From Fimbriimonadales bacterium (GTDB lineage: Bacteria; Armatimonadota; Fimbriimonadia; Fimbriimonadales; ATM1), in NCBI GenBank assembly GCA_025922995.1, contig JAICGT010000004.1, forward strand, positions 1 through 15,381: 15,381 nt of DNA, given 5' to 3'. Numbering within the stretch: position 1 is the first letter of the stretch; each line of letters starts with the position of its first letter. The notes below the pieces were generated by a model. That model saw only the letters and a program-made list of their open reading frames with translations, was not told the DNA's origin and did no database searches. The translations under genes and the position numbers were made by a program. Shown piece by piece: positions 1 through 6,594 of this stretch.

Positions 1-267
1 ACACTGAAAAGTCTCGATTAGGGTCGATGATCGCGCACACGCCTGCGCCTGGGCAACCCACCATGTAGCTGGCTTGCGCGAGGCCTTCATCGTAAAACCG
101 CTTGAGAACCATCTGCCCCTAGTTTCCCATATCTTGACGAGCGCGATCCCTGCCGACAAAAAGTTCGGCGCCGCTGTACGAGCTACGTCCCGAACCTGTG
201 GCTTGTTTTCTCAGTTAGTCGCCCAATTGATGACAAACCGGCGAATATCTATGTTGATACATTTGTT
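1..267. other. Left edge without a recognisable gene
   Basis: No convincing coding region was found. A frame open from the window edge stops at base 65, but its roughly 20 codons resemble nothing I know. A 73-codon frame at 74-295 has no ribosome site, no recognisable protein features, and runs into the first lipoprotein gene. The stretch probably holds the 3' end of an upstream gene or spacer, plus the promoter region of the lipoprotein pair. Confidence 0.4.
227..255 (+). promoter_or_regulatory. Weak candidate sigma70-type promoter for the lipoprotein pair
   Basis: TTGATG (227-232) and TATGTT (250-255) are separated by 17 bases, and each matches four of six consensus positions. Transcription would start a few bases before the ATG at 268, giving an almost leaderless mRNA. 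That would fit the lack of a visible Shine-Dalgarno sequence there. A match this weak can easily arise by chance. Confidence 0.2.
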
Positions 268-897
268 ATGGCAACGACAGTCAGGTACAAGGTAGTAGGT
301 GGGGAAGTTATTACCGAGAAGCTCTCCGGCACTCGGCGGGCGTACGCTCCTGACCTGAGCGACAACGTGGTGGCGTTTGTTACCCTAGTTGCGGCCGGCT
401 TCATTTTCTTAGGCGGTTGCACCGGGCCCGACAAGAGCCCGAACCCATCGTCCGCAACAAAGACGCATCCGAGCGGTCTCGAGATAACGCTGAACGGTCC
501 TTCCATTCTTGATCAGGAGCCTCCATGGGATGCAAGCTACGAAGCCCATGTGGAGAACCACGGATCTAAGCCGATTGCCTTCGCGGTGCATCCAATTTGG
601 CTCAAACTTGAGGTCCTCACACCGGACGGGAAGAAAGTCGAACCAGACGACTGGCATGAAGTAGATTGGTTGCCCCCTACCGACCGCGATCTTGTGATCA
701 TTAAGCCCGGAGAGAAACGGATTTTCAAAGCTTTCTTCATCGGTAGCCTTGAGTCCGGCACTTATAAATACCGCGGCGTCATTCGCCCTAGCCCGACCAT
801 TGTTCCTGAGGACTTCATCCGCGCAATGCGTGAGGAAGATGCCGTGTTTTTGAAGAGCGAATGCCGTTCGCCTACCATCACCGTCGAAGTCTTATGA
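268..897 (+). CDS. Putative lipoprotein, tandem copy A
   Basis: This is a predicted envelope lipoprotein of 209 residues. A hydrophobic stretch at about residues 34-50 ends in the lipobox LGGC, so Cys51 would be lipidated after signal peptidase II cleavage. A short Pro/Ser linker follows (TGPDKSPNP), then a domain of about 140 residues rich in alternating hydrophobic residues. That domain contains VIIKPGEKR and a GTYKYRGVI strand, a pattern seen in immunoglobulin-like and BsuPI-like beta-sandwich domains; the fold is inference. The N-terminal region before the hydrophobic stretch is unusually long. GTG codons at 367 or 370 would give a very short signal peptide instead, and no start has a clear ribosome site. 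The neighbour at 951-1520 is a paralogue, and both end in SECRSPT followed by a matching tail. Function is unknown. Confidence 0.7.
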   Translation: MATTVRYKVVGGEVITEKLSGTRRAYAPDLSDNVVAFVTLVAAGFIFLGGCTGPDKSPNPSSATKTHPSGLEITLNGPSILDQEPPWDASYEAHVENHGSKPIAFAVHPIWLKLEVLTPDGKKVEPDDWHEVDWLPPTDRDLVIIKPGEKRIFKAFFIGSLESGTYKYRGVIRPSPTIVPEDFIRAMREEDAVFLKSECRSPTITVEVL

Positions 898-944
898 CGA
901 AAAGCAGCGTTAGCTATTCGGTCGTTCGACGATACACAATCTGA
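894..944 (+). other. Possible 16-codon micro-ORF overlapping the end of copy A
   Basis: The ATG overlaps the lipoprotein stop as ATGA, and the frame runs to a TGA at 942-944. It reads MTKSSVSYSVVRRYTI. The equivalent frame follows copy B. Overlapping ATGA junctions are typical of coupled translation, but this may simply be duplicated 3' sequence. There is no known family. Confidence 0.15.
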
Positions 945-950
945 TGGGTT

Positions 951-1520
951 ATGACGCTGTGGGCAATAGAACGACTCTGGACGCGCAGTATTAGTGCCGC
1001 GGTTTTTACTCTAGTTGCGGCCGGCTTCATTTGCGTAGGCGGTTGCACCGGGCCCGACAAGAGCCCGAACCCACCGCCCGCAGCAATGACACATCCGAGC
1101 GGTCTCCAGGTAACGCTGAACGGTCCTTCCGATATCAAACTGACTTCATTGGTGATGAGCTACGGAGTCAATGTGGAGAATCATGGACCGAAGCCAATTG
1201 CCATTGCCGTACACCCCGTTTGGCTCCGACTTGAGGTCCTTACACTGGACGGGCAGAATGCTAAATTAGAGTACTACAATGACATGGATTGGGCCGACAC
1301 GACCGACCGCGACCTTGTGATCATTAAGCCCGGAGAGAAGCGGGTATTCACAGCATACTGCCCCGGCCACCCAAAGCCTGGCACTTATACAATTCGTGGA
1401 GTAATTAGGCCGACCCCCGATGGATTACCTAAAGACTTCATCAGCGAAATGCGAGATGAAGATGCCGTGCCCTTGAAGAGCGAATGCCGTTCGCCTACCG
1501 TCACTGTCAAAGTCTTATGA
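951..1520 (+). CDS. Putative lipoprotein, tandem copy B
   Basis: This 189-residue paralogue of the preceding gene has a more conventional signal peptide. Arg residues at 8 and 12 precede a hydrophobic core (about residues 14-30) ending in VGGC, with Cys32 as the likely lipidation site. The linker TGPDKSPNPPPAA and the C-terminal beta-rich domain follow, including TDRDLVIIKPGEKR, identical to copy A, and GTYTIRGVIRP. The spacing from the copy A stop is 53 bases, so the two genes are probably co-transcribed. No clear Shine-Dalgarno sequence precedes the ATG. A substrate-binding, inhibitor-like or adhesive role cannot be told apart. The ordinary signal peptide here supports the idea that copy A's long N-terminus is misplaced or was altered during duplication. 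Confidence 0.75.
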   Translation: MTLWAIERLWTRSISAAVFTLVAAGFICVGGCTGPDKSPNPPPAAMTHPSGLQVTLNGPSDIKLTSLVMSYGVNVENHGPKPIAIAVHPVWLRLEVLTLDGQNAKLEYYNDMDWADTTDRDLVIIKPGEKRVFTAYCPGHPKPGTYTIRGVIRPTPDGLPKDFISEMRDEDAVPLKSECRSPTVTVKVL

Positions 1521-1570
1521 CCAAAAGCAGCGTTACCTCTCCGGACCGTTCGGCGCGATACACAATCTGA
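1517..1570 (+). other. Possible 17-codon micro-ORF overlapping the end of copy B
   Basis: This is the counterpart of the micro-ORF after copy A. ATG overlaps the lipoprotein stop as ATGA and the frame ends at a TGA at 1568-1570. It reads MTKSSVTSPDRSARYTI. The first six or so residues and the final RYTI match the other copy, and the length difference is exactly one codon. Weak evidence for coding. Confidence 0.15.
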
Positions 1571-1614
1571 ACTGATACTGACTGCAAATCGGGTCTGCTC
1601 CAACCGGCTGCAGC

Positions 1615-1644
1615 GAGACCGGCTCGCCGAGGCGAGCCGGTCTC
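1615..1644. terminator. Perfect inverted repeat between convergent genes
   Basis: GAGACCGGCTCGCC and its exact reverse complement GGCGAGCCGGTCTC are separated by only GA, giving a very stable GC-rich hairpin. It lies between the stop of the + strand lipoprotein pair and the stop of the minus-strand gene at 1656, where a bidirectional terminator is expected. Neither side has a run of T, so it is not a classical intrinsic terminator. It may instead block 3' exonucleases or assist another termination mechanism. Confidence 0.6.
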
Positions 1645-1655
1645 CCGTAAGGATT

Positions 1656-3176
1656 CTAATAGGGTCGCGTTCGCTGCGTACCGGCCTGAGTGATCACGTA
1701 GCCGCTGTTTGAAGGCTGCAAGGTGAACGTCAGGAAGGTCTGCTGCCGTGCGCCCCAAGCATCGATGAACTCGTGCCGGGCGGTAGCCACGTAGCCTCGG
1801 TTGCCCTGAATCCGGCGAACGTCGACGATGTCGAAGTCCGTGGTCTCGGTCGTATAGATGAGGTCTGCGGTGATGTCGTAGTAGTCCGCAGAATCCAGCG
1901 AGTACACGTATTCGCCATCGATGAATATCTCGACGCGTCCGTTGTTGGACACCAATCGGTCCAGGGACCGATAGTCGCGGTAAATGAACGCATCTTTCAG
2001 GTCTGACAGCGACCGATCGAGGGCACTGTAGTTGTTATACGACGTGCTATAGAAGCCGCTGGAGGCGCCAATGCCGCAGTAGTTCCAATTGATGAAACTT
2101 CCGATGATCACGATTATCGTCGGGCGCAGCACGTAACAGCGGTTCCATGGCAAATAGCCGGGGACCGACCAATACCAGTAGTAAGGCGAGAAGCCGCACT
2201 GATAAGGAATCGGACGATAGCAATAGTAGCCGTATCCGAAGTGGTTGTCGCGCCAGCGCGGATCGCGGTTGTAGTAACCCCAGCGAAGCCGATCCTGGAA
2301 TTGGCCACCCTCGCCGACGCGTACGGCGAACTTGCCTTTGCCGTCGGTGATGTGCGGGATGATGGTGTTTCCGGGTCGAAGCTCGGGGCCGATCCGGCCG
2401 TTTCCGTTATTGCCGTTGAAGTTGTTGGTGGTCTGGGCCTTCGAACCGCCGGTCTTAGCTTTGAAGGCGGGCCCATTGTCCAAACGAACCGAAGGTGTCG
2501 GCTTGAAGTTTCGGTCGACAACGCCTCTGCCTCGCGGTGAAGCATCGCGAACGGGCGGCGCTTGTCTTTCCGGTTGGACGTCGCGACTGGGAGGCGCTTG
2601 CCGAGCCGGTGGAGCTTGTCGCTCGGGCTGCACGTCGCGGCTAGGAGGCGCCTGTCGTGACGGCGGGGCTTGTCGCTCGGGTTGGGTGTCTCGGCTCGGC
2701 GGCGCTTGGCGAGAGGGTGGTGCCTGTCGCTCCGGCTGCGTGTCTCGGCTCGGGGGCGCCTGCCGTGACGGTGGAGCCTGTCGCTCGGGCTGAGTGTCGC
2801 GGTTCGGAGGAGCCTGCCGTGAGGGTGGAGCCTGTCGCTCCGGCTGGGTTTCGCGGCTCGGTGGCGCCTGCCGTGACGGCGGCGCTTTTCGCTCGGGCTG
2901 AGTGTCGCGGCTCGGGGGCGCTTGGCGAGAAGGTGGAGCCTGTCGCTCGGGTTGGGTGTCGCGGCTCGGGGGCGCTTGCCGAGAGGGTGGAGCCTGTCGC
3001 GAAGGCGGCGCTTGCTTTTGAGGGCTCGTCCGCGCAGGCGGGGCCTGACGCTTCGGCGGCTCTTTTTCCGGAGCGGACTTCGAAGGCGGAGACTTTTGCT
3101 CGTCGCCTCCGGACTGCGGGATCGCTGAGCCAATGCCAAAAACAGCGACTGCGGCAACAATCAGGATACGGTTCAT
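1656..3176 (-). CDS. Secreted Pro/Arg-rich tandem-repeat protein
   Basis: This 506-residue protein starts at ATG 3176, chosen because GGGAGGA lies 7-8 bases upstream and the residues that follow form a signal peptide (MNRILIVAAVAVFGIGSAIP). The frame stays open a further 131 codons upstream, but that part looks non-coding. Segments in order: signal peptide 1-20; charged Lys/Pro linker 21-54; Pro/Arg repeats with eight 18-residue units at 61-204; Asn/Gly-rich linker about 247-260; a Tyr/Trp-rich segment 299-345; a hydrophobic stretch 350-362 that might contact or cross a membrane; and a C-terminal domain 385-500 (LKDAFIYRDYRSLDRLVS, then beta-rich sequence with IFIDGEY) that could be NTF2-like. 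The repeat arm is very basic and would suit binding to peptidoglycan, polysaccharide or nucleic acid. Function is unknown. It is probably transcribed separately from gltX, 125 bases upstream. Confidence 0.8.
   Translation of the reverse strand: MNRILIVAAVAVFGIGSAIPQSGGDEQKSPPSKSAPEKEPPKRQAPPARTSPQKQAPPSRQAPPSRQAPPSRDTQPERQAPPSRQAPPSRDTQPERKAPPSRQAPPSRETQPERQAPPSRQAPPNRDTQPERQAPPSRQAPPSRDTQPERQAPPSRQAPPSRDTQPERQAPPSRQAPPSRDVQPERQAPPARQAPPSRDVQPERQAPPVRDASPRGRGVVDRNFKPTPSVRLDNGPAFKAKTGGSKAQTTNNFNGNNGNGRIGPELRPGNTIIPHITDGKGKFAVRVGEGGQFQDRLRWGYYNRDPRWRDNHFGYGYYCYRPIPYQCGFSPYYWYWSVPGYLPWNRCYVLRPTIIVIIGSFINWNYCGIGASSGFYSTSYNNYSALDRSLSDLKDAFIYRDYRSLDRLVSNNGRVEIFIDGEYVYSLDSADYYDITADLIYTTETTDFDIVDVRRIQGNRGYVATARHEFIDAWGARQQTFLTFTLQPSNSGYVITQAGTQRTRPY
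2565..2996 (-). repeat. Eight 54-bp tandem repeats within the secreted protein gene
   Basis: Residues 61-204 are eight consecutive 18-residue units of consensus QAPPSRQAPPSRDTQPER, with no length variation. Substitutions are few: K for Q, N for S, E for D, V for T, A for S. Degenerate half-units flank the array on both sides. Because the period is a multiple of three, the other frames are open too, which produces spurious long ORFs on both strands. Such arrays commonly change copy number between strains. Confidence 0.95.
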
Positions 3177-3182
3177 CGTTGA

Positions 3183-3205
3183 ATCCTCCCGGCGTATGTA
3201 ACGCC
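3183..3205 (-). promoter_or_regulatory. Ribosome site and adjoining small hairpin of the repeat-protein gene
   Basis: On the minus strand GGGAGGAT (3183-3190) precedes the ATG at 3176 at normal spacing and decides that start. Immediately upstream GGCGT-TACAT-ACGCC (3191-3205) forms a 5-bp inverted repeat abutting the Shine-Dalgarno. It could be a leader hairpin or an operator half-site, but is short enough to be chance. Confidence 0.5.
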
Positions 3206-3301
3206 AAATTTGCATAGATCTAACTTGCAGTACAAGCCAGAGATACTGGTCATATAAATGATACGCGTGGCGATGGTGTCGGTTACTCCCAAAACGGCTA
3301 G

Positions 3302-4789
3302 TTAAAAGCGAGATTTTGTACGGGCAAGACGTTCGCCCATTCTCGCCGGCCCCAGCAGAGCCATGAGGTCGAACAGACCGGGGCCCTTGGTTCGACCCGT
3401 GAGCGCAAGGCGGATCGGATGAATCGCCTCCGCGCGCTTCTCCAAGCCGACCGCGTCGGACACCTCGCCAACCAGCGCCTCGCACTCGTCGTGCGTAAGG
3501 GATTCGCGATCTTGAAGGCGCGTGATCAGGCCGTCGAAAAGTCGCGGAACGTGGCCCTTTTCGCGCCACTTCGCAGCTGCGGCGTCATCGAACGAGAAGT
3601 CCTCAGTGAAAAAGAACTCGCAGGCTGCCGCGAATTCGCCGAGCAGCTTGACGCGCTCCTGTTCCAGGACCAGCGCCTGAGTAACGTACCCTCGGGGAAG
3701 CTCCGCGAACGCCTTGCGCAGTATTTCGCGCTCGGGCTGGACGAGGTATTCCTCGTCTTGGGTCCGTGAGTCGAACTCCTGTACCGTATGGTACAGATCA
3801 TCGGGCGAAAGCGCCCGGATGTGAACACCGTTCATCCACTGCAACTTCTGGATGTCAAACACGCCGGGCGAGGGCTGAAGGCCCTCGATCGCGAATGCTT
3901 GCGCCATCTCGTGCAGACTCAAGACCTCGCGGTCATCTTTGGGTGACCAGCCGATCAGCGCGATGAAGTTCGCGACCGCGCTGCCGAGAAAGCCCTTTTC
4001 GCGATAGTCGAGACATCGGGTATCGCCGTGCCGCTTGCTCAGCTTGCTGCCGTCTGGCCCCTTGATCACCGGCGCATGGGCAAACACCGGCGGCGGCCAA
4101 CCGAATGCCTCGTACAGCACCATGTGCTTGGGCGTGCTTGCGATCCACTCTTCCCCACGGATCACGTGCGTGATCTCTTGAAGGTGGTCGTCTACGACGT
4201 TTGCAAGGTGATACGTCGGCCAGCCGTCGCTCTTCATCAGCACCTGATCGTCTACGAGCTTGTTCTCGTACTCGACCTTTCCACGGACTGCGTCTTCGAA
4301 AACGGTTGTGCCCTCCAGCGGCATCGCGAGGCGAACGACGAACGGCATTCCCGCAACGATGTTCGACTGGACTTGCTCGGCTGATAGGTTTCGACACCGG
4401 CGATCATAACCGGTCGGGAGTTTGTTGATACGCTGGTACTCGCGCATTTCATCGAGTACGTCCGACGTGCAGAAACATTTGTAGGCTCGGCCTGCTTCAA
4501 GCAGCATTTGCGCGTGCTCGCGATAGATCTCGGTTCTCTCGCTTTGGAAATACGGAGCGAAGGGGCCACCGACCTCCGGGCCCTCGTCCCAGGTCATTCC
4601 CAACCAGCGCAAGCTTTCCAGGATATCGTCCAGGGCGCCGTGGACCTCGCGGGCGCGGTCGGTGTCTTCGATACGCACCACGAATTGTCCGCCGGTCTTT
4701 CTGGCAAGCAGGTAGTTGAAGAGCGCGGTTCGTATGTTGCCGACGTGAGGGCTGCCTGTCGGCGAGGGGGCGTAACGCACACGAACCAT
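3302..4789 (-). CDS. gltX: Glutamyl-tRNA synthetase
   Basis: This class I aminoacyl-tRNA synthetase charges tRNA-Glu with glutamate in the cytoplasm. It has 495 residues, normal for bacterial GluRS. The HIGH signature is visible in PSPTGSPHVGN (His15-Asn18), and the KMSKS-equivalent is KLSKR (about 249-253) within DGSKLSKRHGD. A zinc-type element is partly present: CFC at about 105-107, then YDRRC ending at Cys132. The C-terminal half is the helical anticodon-binding domain. The ATG at 4789 begins MVRVRYAPSPTG; an in-frame GTG two codons earlier (4795) is an alternative. No strong Shine-Dalgarno is visible. It lies divergent from rng. Whether it also charges tRNA-Gln, as in organisms using GatCAB, cannot be judged here. 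Confidence 0.97.
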   Translation of the reverse strand: MVRVRYAPSPTGSPHVGNIRTALFNYLLARKTGGQFVVRIEDTDRAREVHGALDDILESLRWLGMTWDEGPEVGGPFAPYFQSERTEIYREHAQMLLEAGRAYKCFCTSDVLDEMREYQRINKLPTGYDRRCRNLSAEQVQSNIVAGMPFVVRLAMPLEGTTVFEDAVRGKVEYENKLVDDQVLMKSDGWPTYHLANVVDDHLQEITHVIRGEEWIASTPKHMVLYEAFGWPPPVFAHAPVIKGPDGSKLSKRHGDTRCLDYREKGFLGSAVANFIALIGWSPKDDREVLSLHEMAQAFAIEGLQPSPGVFDIQKLQWMNGVHIRALSPDDLYHTVQEFDSRTQDEEYLVQPEREILRKAFAELPRGYVTQALVLEQERVKLLGEFAAACEFFFTEDFSFDDAAAAKWREKGHVPRLFDGLITRLQDRESLTHDECEALVGEVSDAVGLEKRAEAIHPIRLALTGRTKGPGLFDLMALLGPARMGERLARTKSRF

Positions 4790-4797
4790 TCGCACGG

Positions 4798-4825
4798 AAG
4801 TATACTTGCCCGCCCTAAACGGCGG
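4798..4825. promoter_or_regulatory. Palindromes in the gltX-rng divergent intergenic region
   Basis: AAGTATACTT (4798-4807) is a perfect 10-base palindrome containing TATACT, a -10-like hexamer, on both strands. Next to it, CCGCC-CTAAAC-GGCGG (4810-4825) is a 5-bp inverted repeat. They lie just upstream of gltX and about 90-110 bases upstream of rng. No good -35 box is found at 16-18 bases on either strand, so a promoter is only possible. An operator or leader hairpin is equally likely. Confidence 0.3.
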
Positions 4826-4914
4826 TTAGCGGTAAACTATCCCCATAGGTCAGCAGGCGAGACACGCTTGCCCACCAGACAATTTTTCGCTGCCAGAGAG
4901 GCGGCAAACCCCAA

Positions 4915-6543
4915 ATGAATAGACAGATTATAGTGAACGTCACCCCTCGGGAGACGCGAATCGCCGTTACCGAAGACGGCCTTCTCATGGAATTCCGTAT
5001 CGAGCGCGAAGAGCGCGTCGTTGGTGGAATCTACAAGGGAATTGTTCAAAACGTGCTGCCCGGCATGGATGCAGCTTTCGTCGACATCGGCCTCGAGCGA
5101 AACGCGTTTTTGTACGTGGCAGACATTCTCCCGGACGACGAGACGAGCAACGGCGACGGGTCTCCGGCGAGCTTAAAGCGCAGTGACCTGCGACGCCGAA
5201 AGATCAAAGACCTTTTGAGGCCGGGACAGGAGATGATGGTGCAGGTCATCAAAGGGCCGCGAGGCACCAAGGGATCTCGTGTCTCGAGCCGCATAGCCTT
5301 GCCGGGACGCTCCGTCGTGTTGATGCCGACCGGGAACCACCTCGGTGTCAGCCGAAAGATCGAGAGCAGGACCGAGAGGGAGCGATTGCGTAAGATCGGC
5401 GAAAAAATTCGACCCGACGGCTTCGGATTAATCATGCGCACGGAGTGCGAGGGGCGAACCGACGAGGACTTGCGCTCCGATGTGGAATACCTCGAAGTCG
5501 AATGGGCAAAAGTCGTGAAAGCCGCGAAGCGTACGCGGGCACCTGCGCTGGTCTATCGAGACGAGTCGCTGCTTTACCGGACGTTGCGAGATATTGTCAC
5601 CGAAGACGTGCAAAAAATTATCATCGACGATCCCGACGAATTTGAAAAGGCGCACGCAGTTGCCGAGCAAGTCATGCCCGATTTGCAAGAGCGCATTTTT
5701 CTGTATGACGGCGAAGTACCGATCTTCGACCAATACAACATCGAAAAAGATTTAGAACGCCTCATATTGCAAAAGGTTTGGCTAAGATCCGGGGCCTATC
5801 TTGTTATCGACGAGATGGAGGCGGTTACCGCTATCGACATCAATACGGGGAAACTGGTAGGGACAACAAACTTGGCCGACACGATCCTTGCCGCAAATAT
5901 GGAGGCGGCAGACGAAGTCGGGAGGCAATTGCGACTGCGCGACATCGGCGGAATTATTGTCGTCGACTTTATCGACATGACGAGCGCAAGCGACAAGAAG
6001 AAAGTTCTCACGCATTTTCAGAACGTGCTCTCGAGAGACCGTGCGCGCACGCGAATCGGCAGGATCAGCAGCCTCGGCCTCGTCGAGCTGACGCGAAAGC
6101 GCACCGGCGAATCGGTTACGGAGAGCATCACATCGTCGTGCCCGACATGCACGGGGCGGGGCCGCGTCCCCAGCAGCCAAACGGTATCACTCTGGGTCGA
6201 GCGCGATCTTCGCCGCGAACTGGCGCAAGCCGGAAACGCGTTCTTGGTCGAGTGTAGCCAGGCGGTGTGCGAGGCCATTATCGGGCCGGATGGCGAGAAT
6301 GTCGAAGAACTCGAGCATTCTCTTCGACGCGCTCTGTTTATTCGCTCGAATCCCACGCTCGGGCAGGACGAATACACGATTGCATCCGGCACTATCGAAG
6401 ATTTCGAGAGAAAAGCGATGGGATACCGAAGGGCGCAAGTGCTCGAATGCAACGTTAGAGAGTCTGTTCTGCAGGGTCCATCGAAAGCCGTGGGATGGAC
6501 GGACTCCGGATACTTTATCGAGCTCGTAGACGGGGAGCCTTAG
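4915..6543 (+). CDS. rng: Ribonuclease E/G family endoribonuclease
   Basis: This single-strand endoribonuclease acts in RNA decay and rRNA or tRNA processing. The 542-residue protein contains only the catalytic module. The S1 RNA-binding domain spans about 35-125 (GGIYKGIVQNVLPGMDAAFV). The 5'-sensor and RNase H-like region precedes the DNase I-like catalytic part, whose two metal-binding aspartates are Asp308 in TAIDINTGK and Asp351 in IIVVDFIDM. The zinc-link CPTC (Cys409, Cys412) follows. The last roughly 120 residues form the small dimerisation-type domain plus a short basic tail (VLECNVRESV). The long disordered degradosome scaffold of E. coli RNase E is absent, so it is closer in size to RNase G. 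GAGAGG lies 13 bases before the ATG, which is distant. It is divergent from gltX and convergent with the glycosyltransferase gene. Confidence 0.95.
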   Translation: MNRQIIVNVTPRETRIAVTEDGLLMEFRIEREERVVGGIYKGIVQNVLPGMDAAFVDIGLERNAFLYVADILPDDETSNGDGSPASLKRSDLRRRKIKDLLRPGQEMMVQVIKGPRGTKGSRVSSRIALPGRSVVLMPTGNHLGVSRKIESRTERERLRKIGEKIRPDGFGLIMRTECEGRTDEDLRSDVEYLEVEWAKVVKAAKRTRAPALVYRDESLLYRTLRDIVTEDVQKIIIDDPDEFEKAHAVAEQVMPDLQERIFLYDGEVPIFDQYNIEKDLERLILQKVWLRSGAYLVIDEMEAVTAIDINTGKLVGTTNLADTILAANMEAADEVGRQLRLRDIGGIIVVDFIDMTSASDKKKVLTHFQNVLSRDRARTRIGRISSLGLVELTRKRTGESVTESITSSCPTCTGRGRVPSSQTVSLWVERDLRRELAQAGNAFLVECSQAVCEAIIGPDGENVEELEHSLRRALFIRSNPTLGQDEYTIASGTIEDFERKAMGYRRAQVLECNVRESVLQGPSKAVGWTDSGYFIELVDGEP

Positions 6544-6594
6544 GTAGGGCGTCGCGTAAAGGTGTGTCTCGAAGACATCCGTCGCTCGTTTGCT

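Larger units (their letters stand above)
385..1570 (+). repeat. Tandem gene duplication of about 625 bp
   Basis: Bases 385-944 and 1011-1570 are diverged copies of one unit. Blocks that match include CTAGTTGCGGCCGGCTTCAT (385 and 1011), the codons for CTGPDKSPNP, the codons for TDRDLVIIKPGEKR, and a shared tail ending CGATACACAATCTGA at 944 and 1570. The offset is 626 at the signal peptide, 623 at the stop codons and 626 at the tail end, so indels are few. Upstream of the signal peptide the two copies are not similar. The copies differ at many synonymous and nonsynonymous sites, so the event is not recent. Confidence 0.9.

Noticed and set aside
74..295. 73-codon frame at the left edge
   Set aside because: No ribosome site, no recognisable protein features, and it overlaps the lipoprotein gene.
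2114..3217. Long open frames on both strands across the repeat gene (for example 2114-3160 minus, 2657-3217 plus)
   Set aside because: The 54-bp repeat is a multiple of three, so all frames stay open. These translations are low-complexity shadows, and the secreted-protein frame has the signal peptide and ribosome site.
3177..3569. N-terminal extension of the repeat protein to 3569
   Set aside because: It would run into gltX, lacks a ribosome site, and the signal peptide with GGGAGGA at 3176 is far more convincing.
5778..6257. Out-of-frame 159-codon ORF inside rng
   Set aside because: It is a shadow of the RNase E/G frame, whose catalytic motifs are all intact.
6565..6577. TGTCT-CGA-AGACA hairpin between rng and the glycosyltransferase gene as a terminator
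   Set aside because: The stem is only five pairs and has no T run. It is too weak to annotate, although a terminator is expected here.
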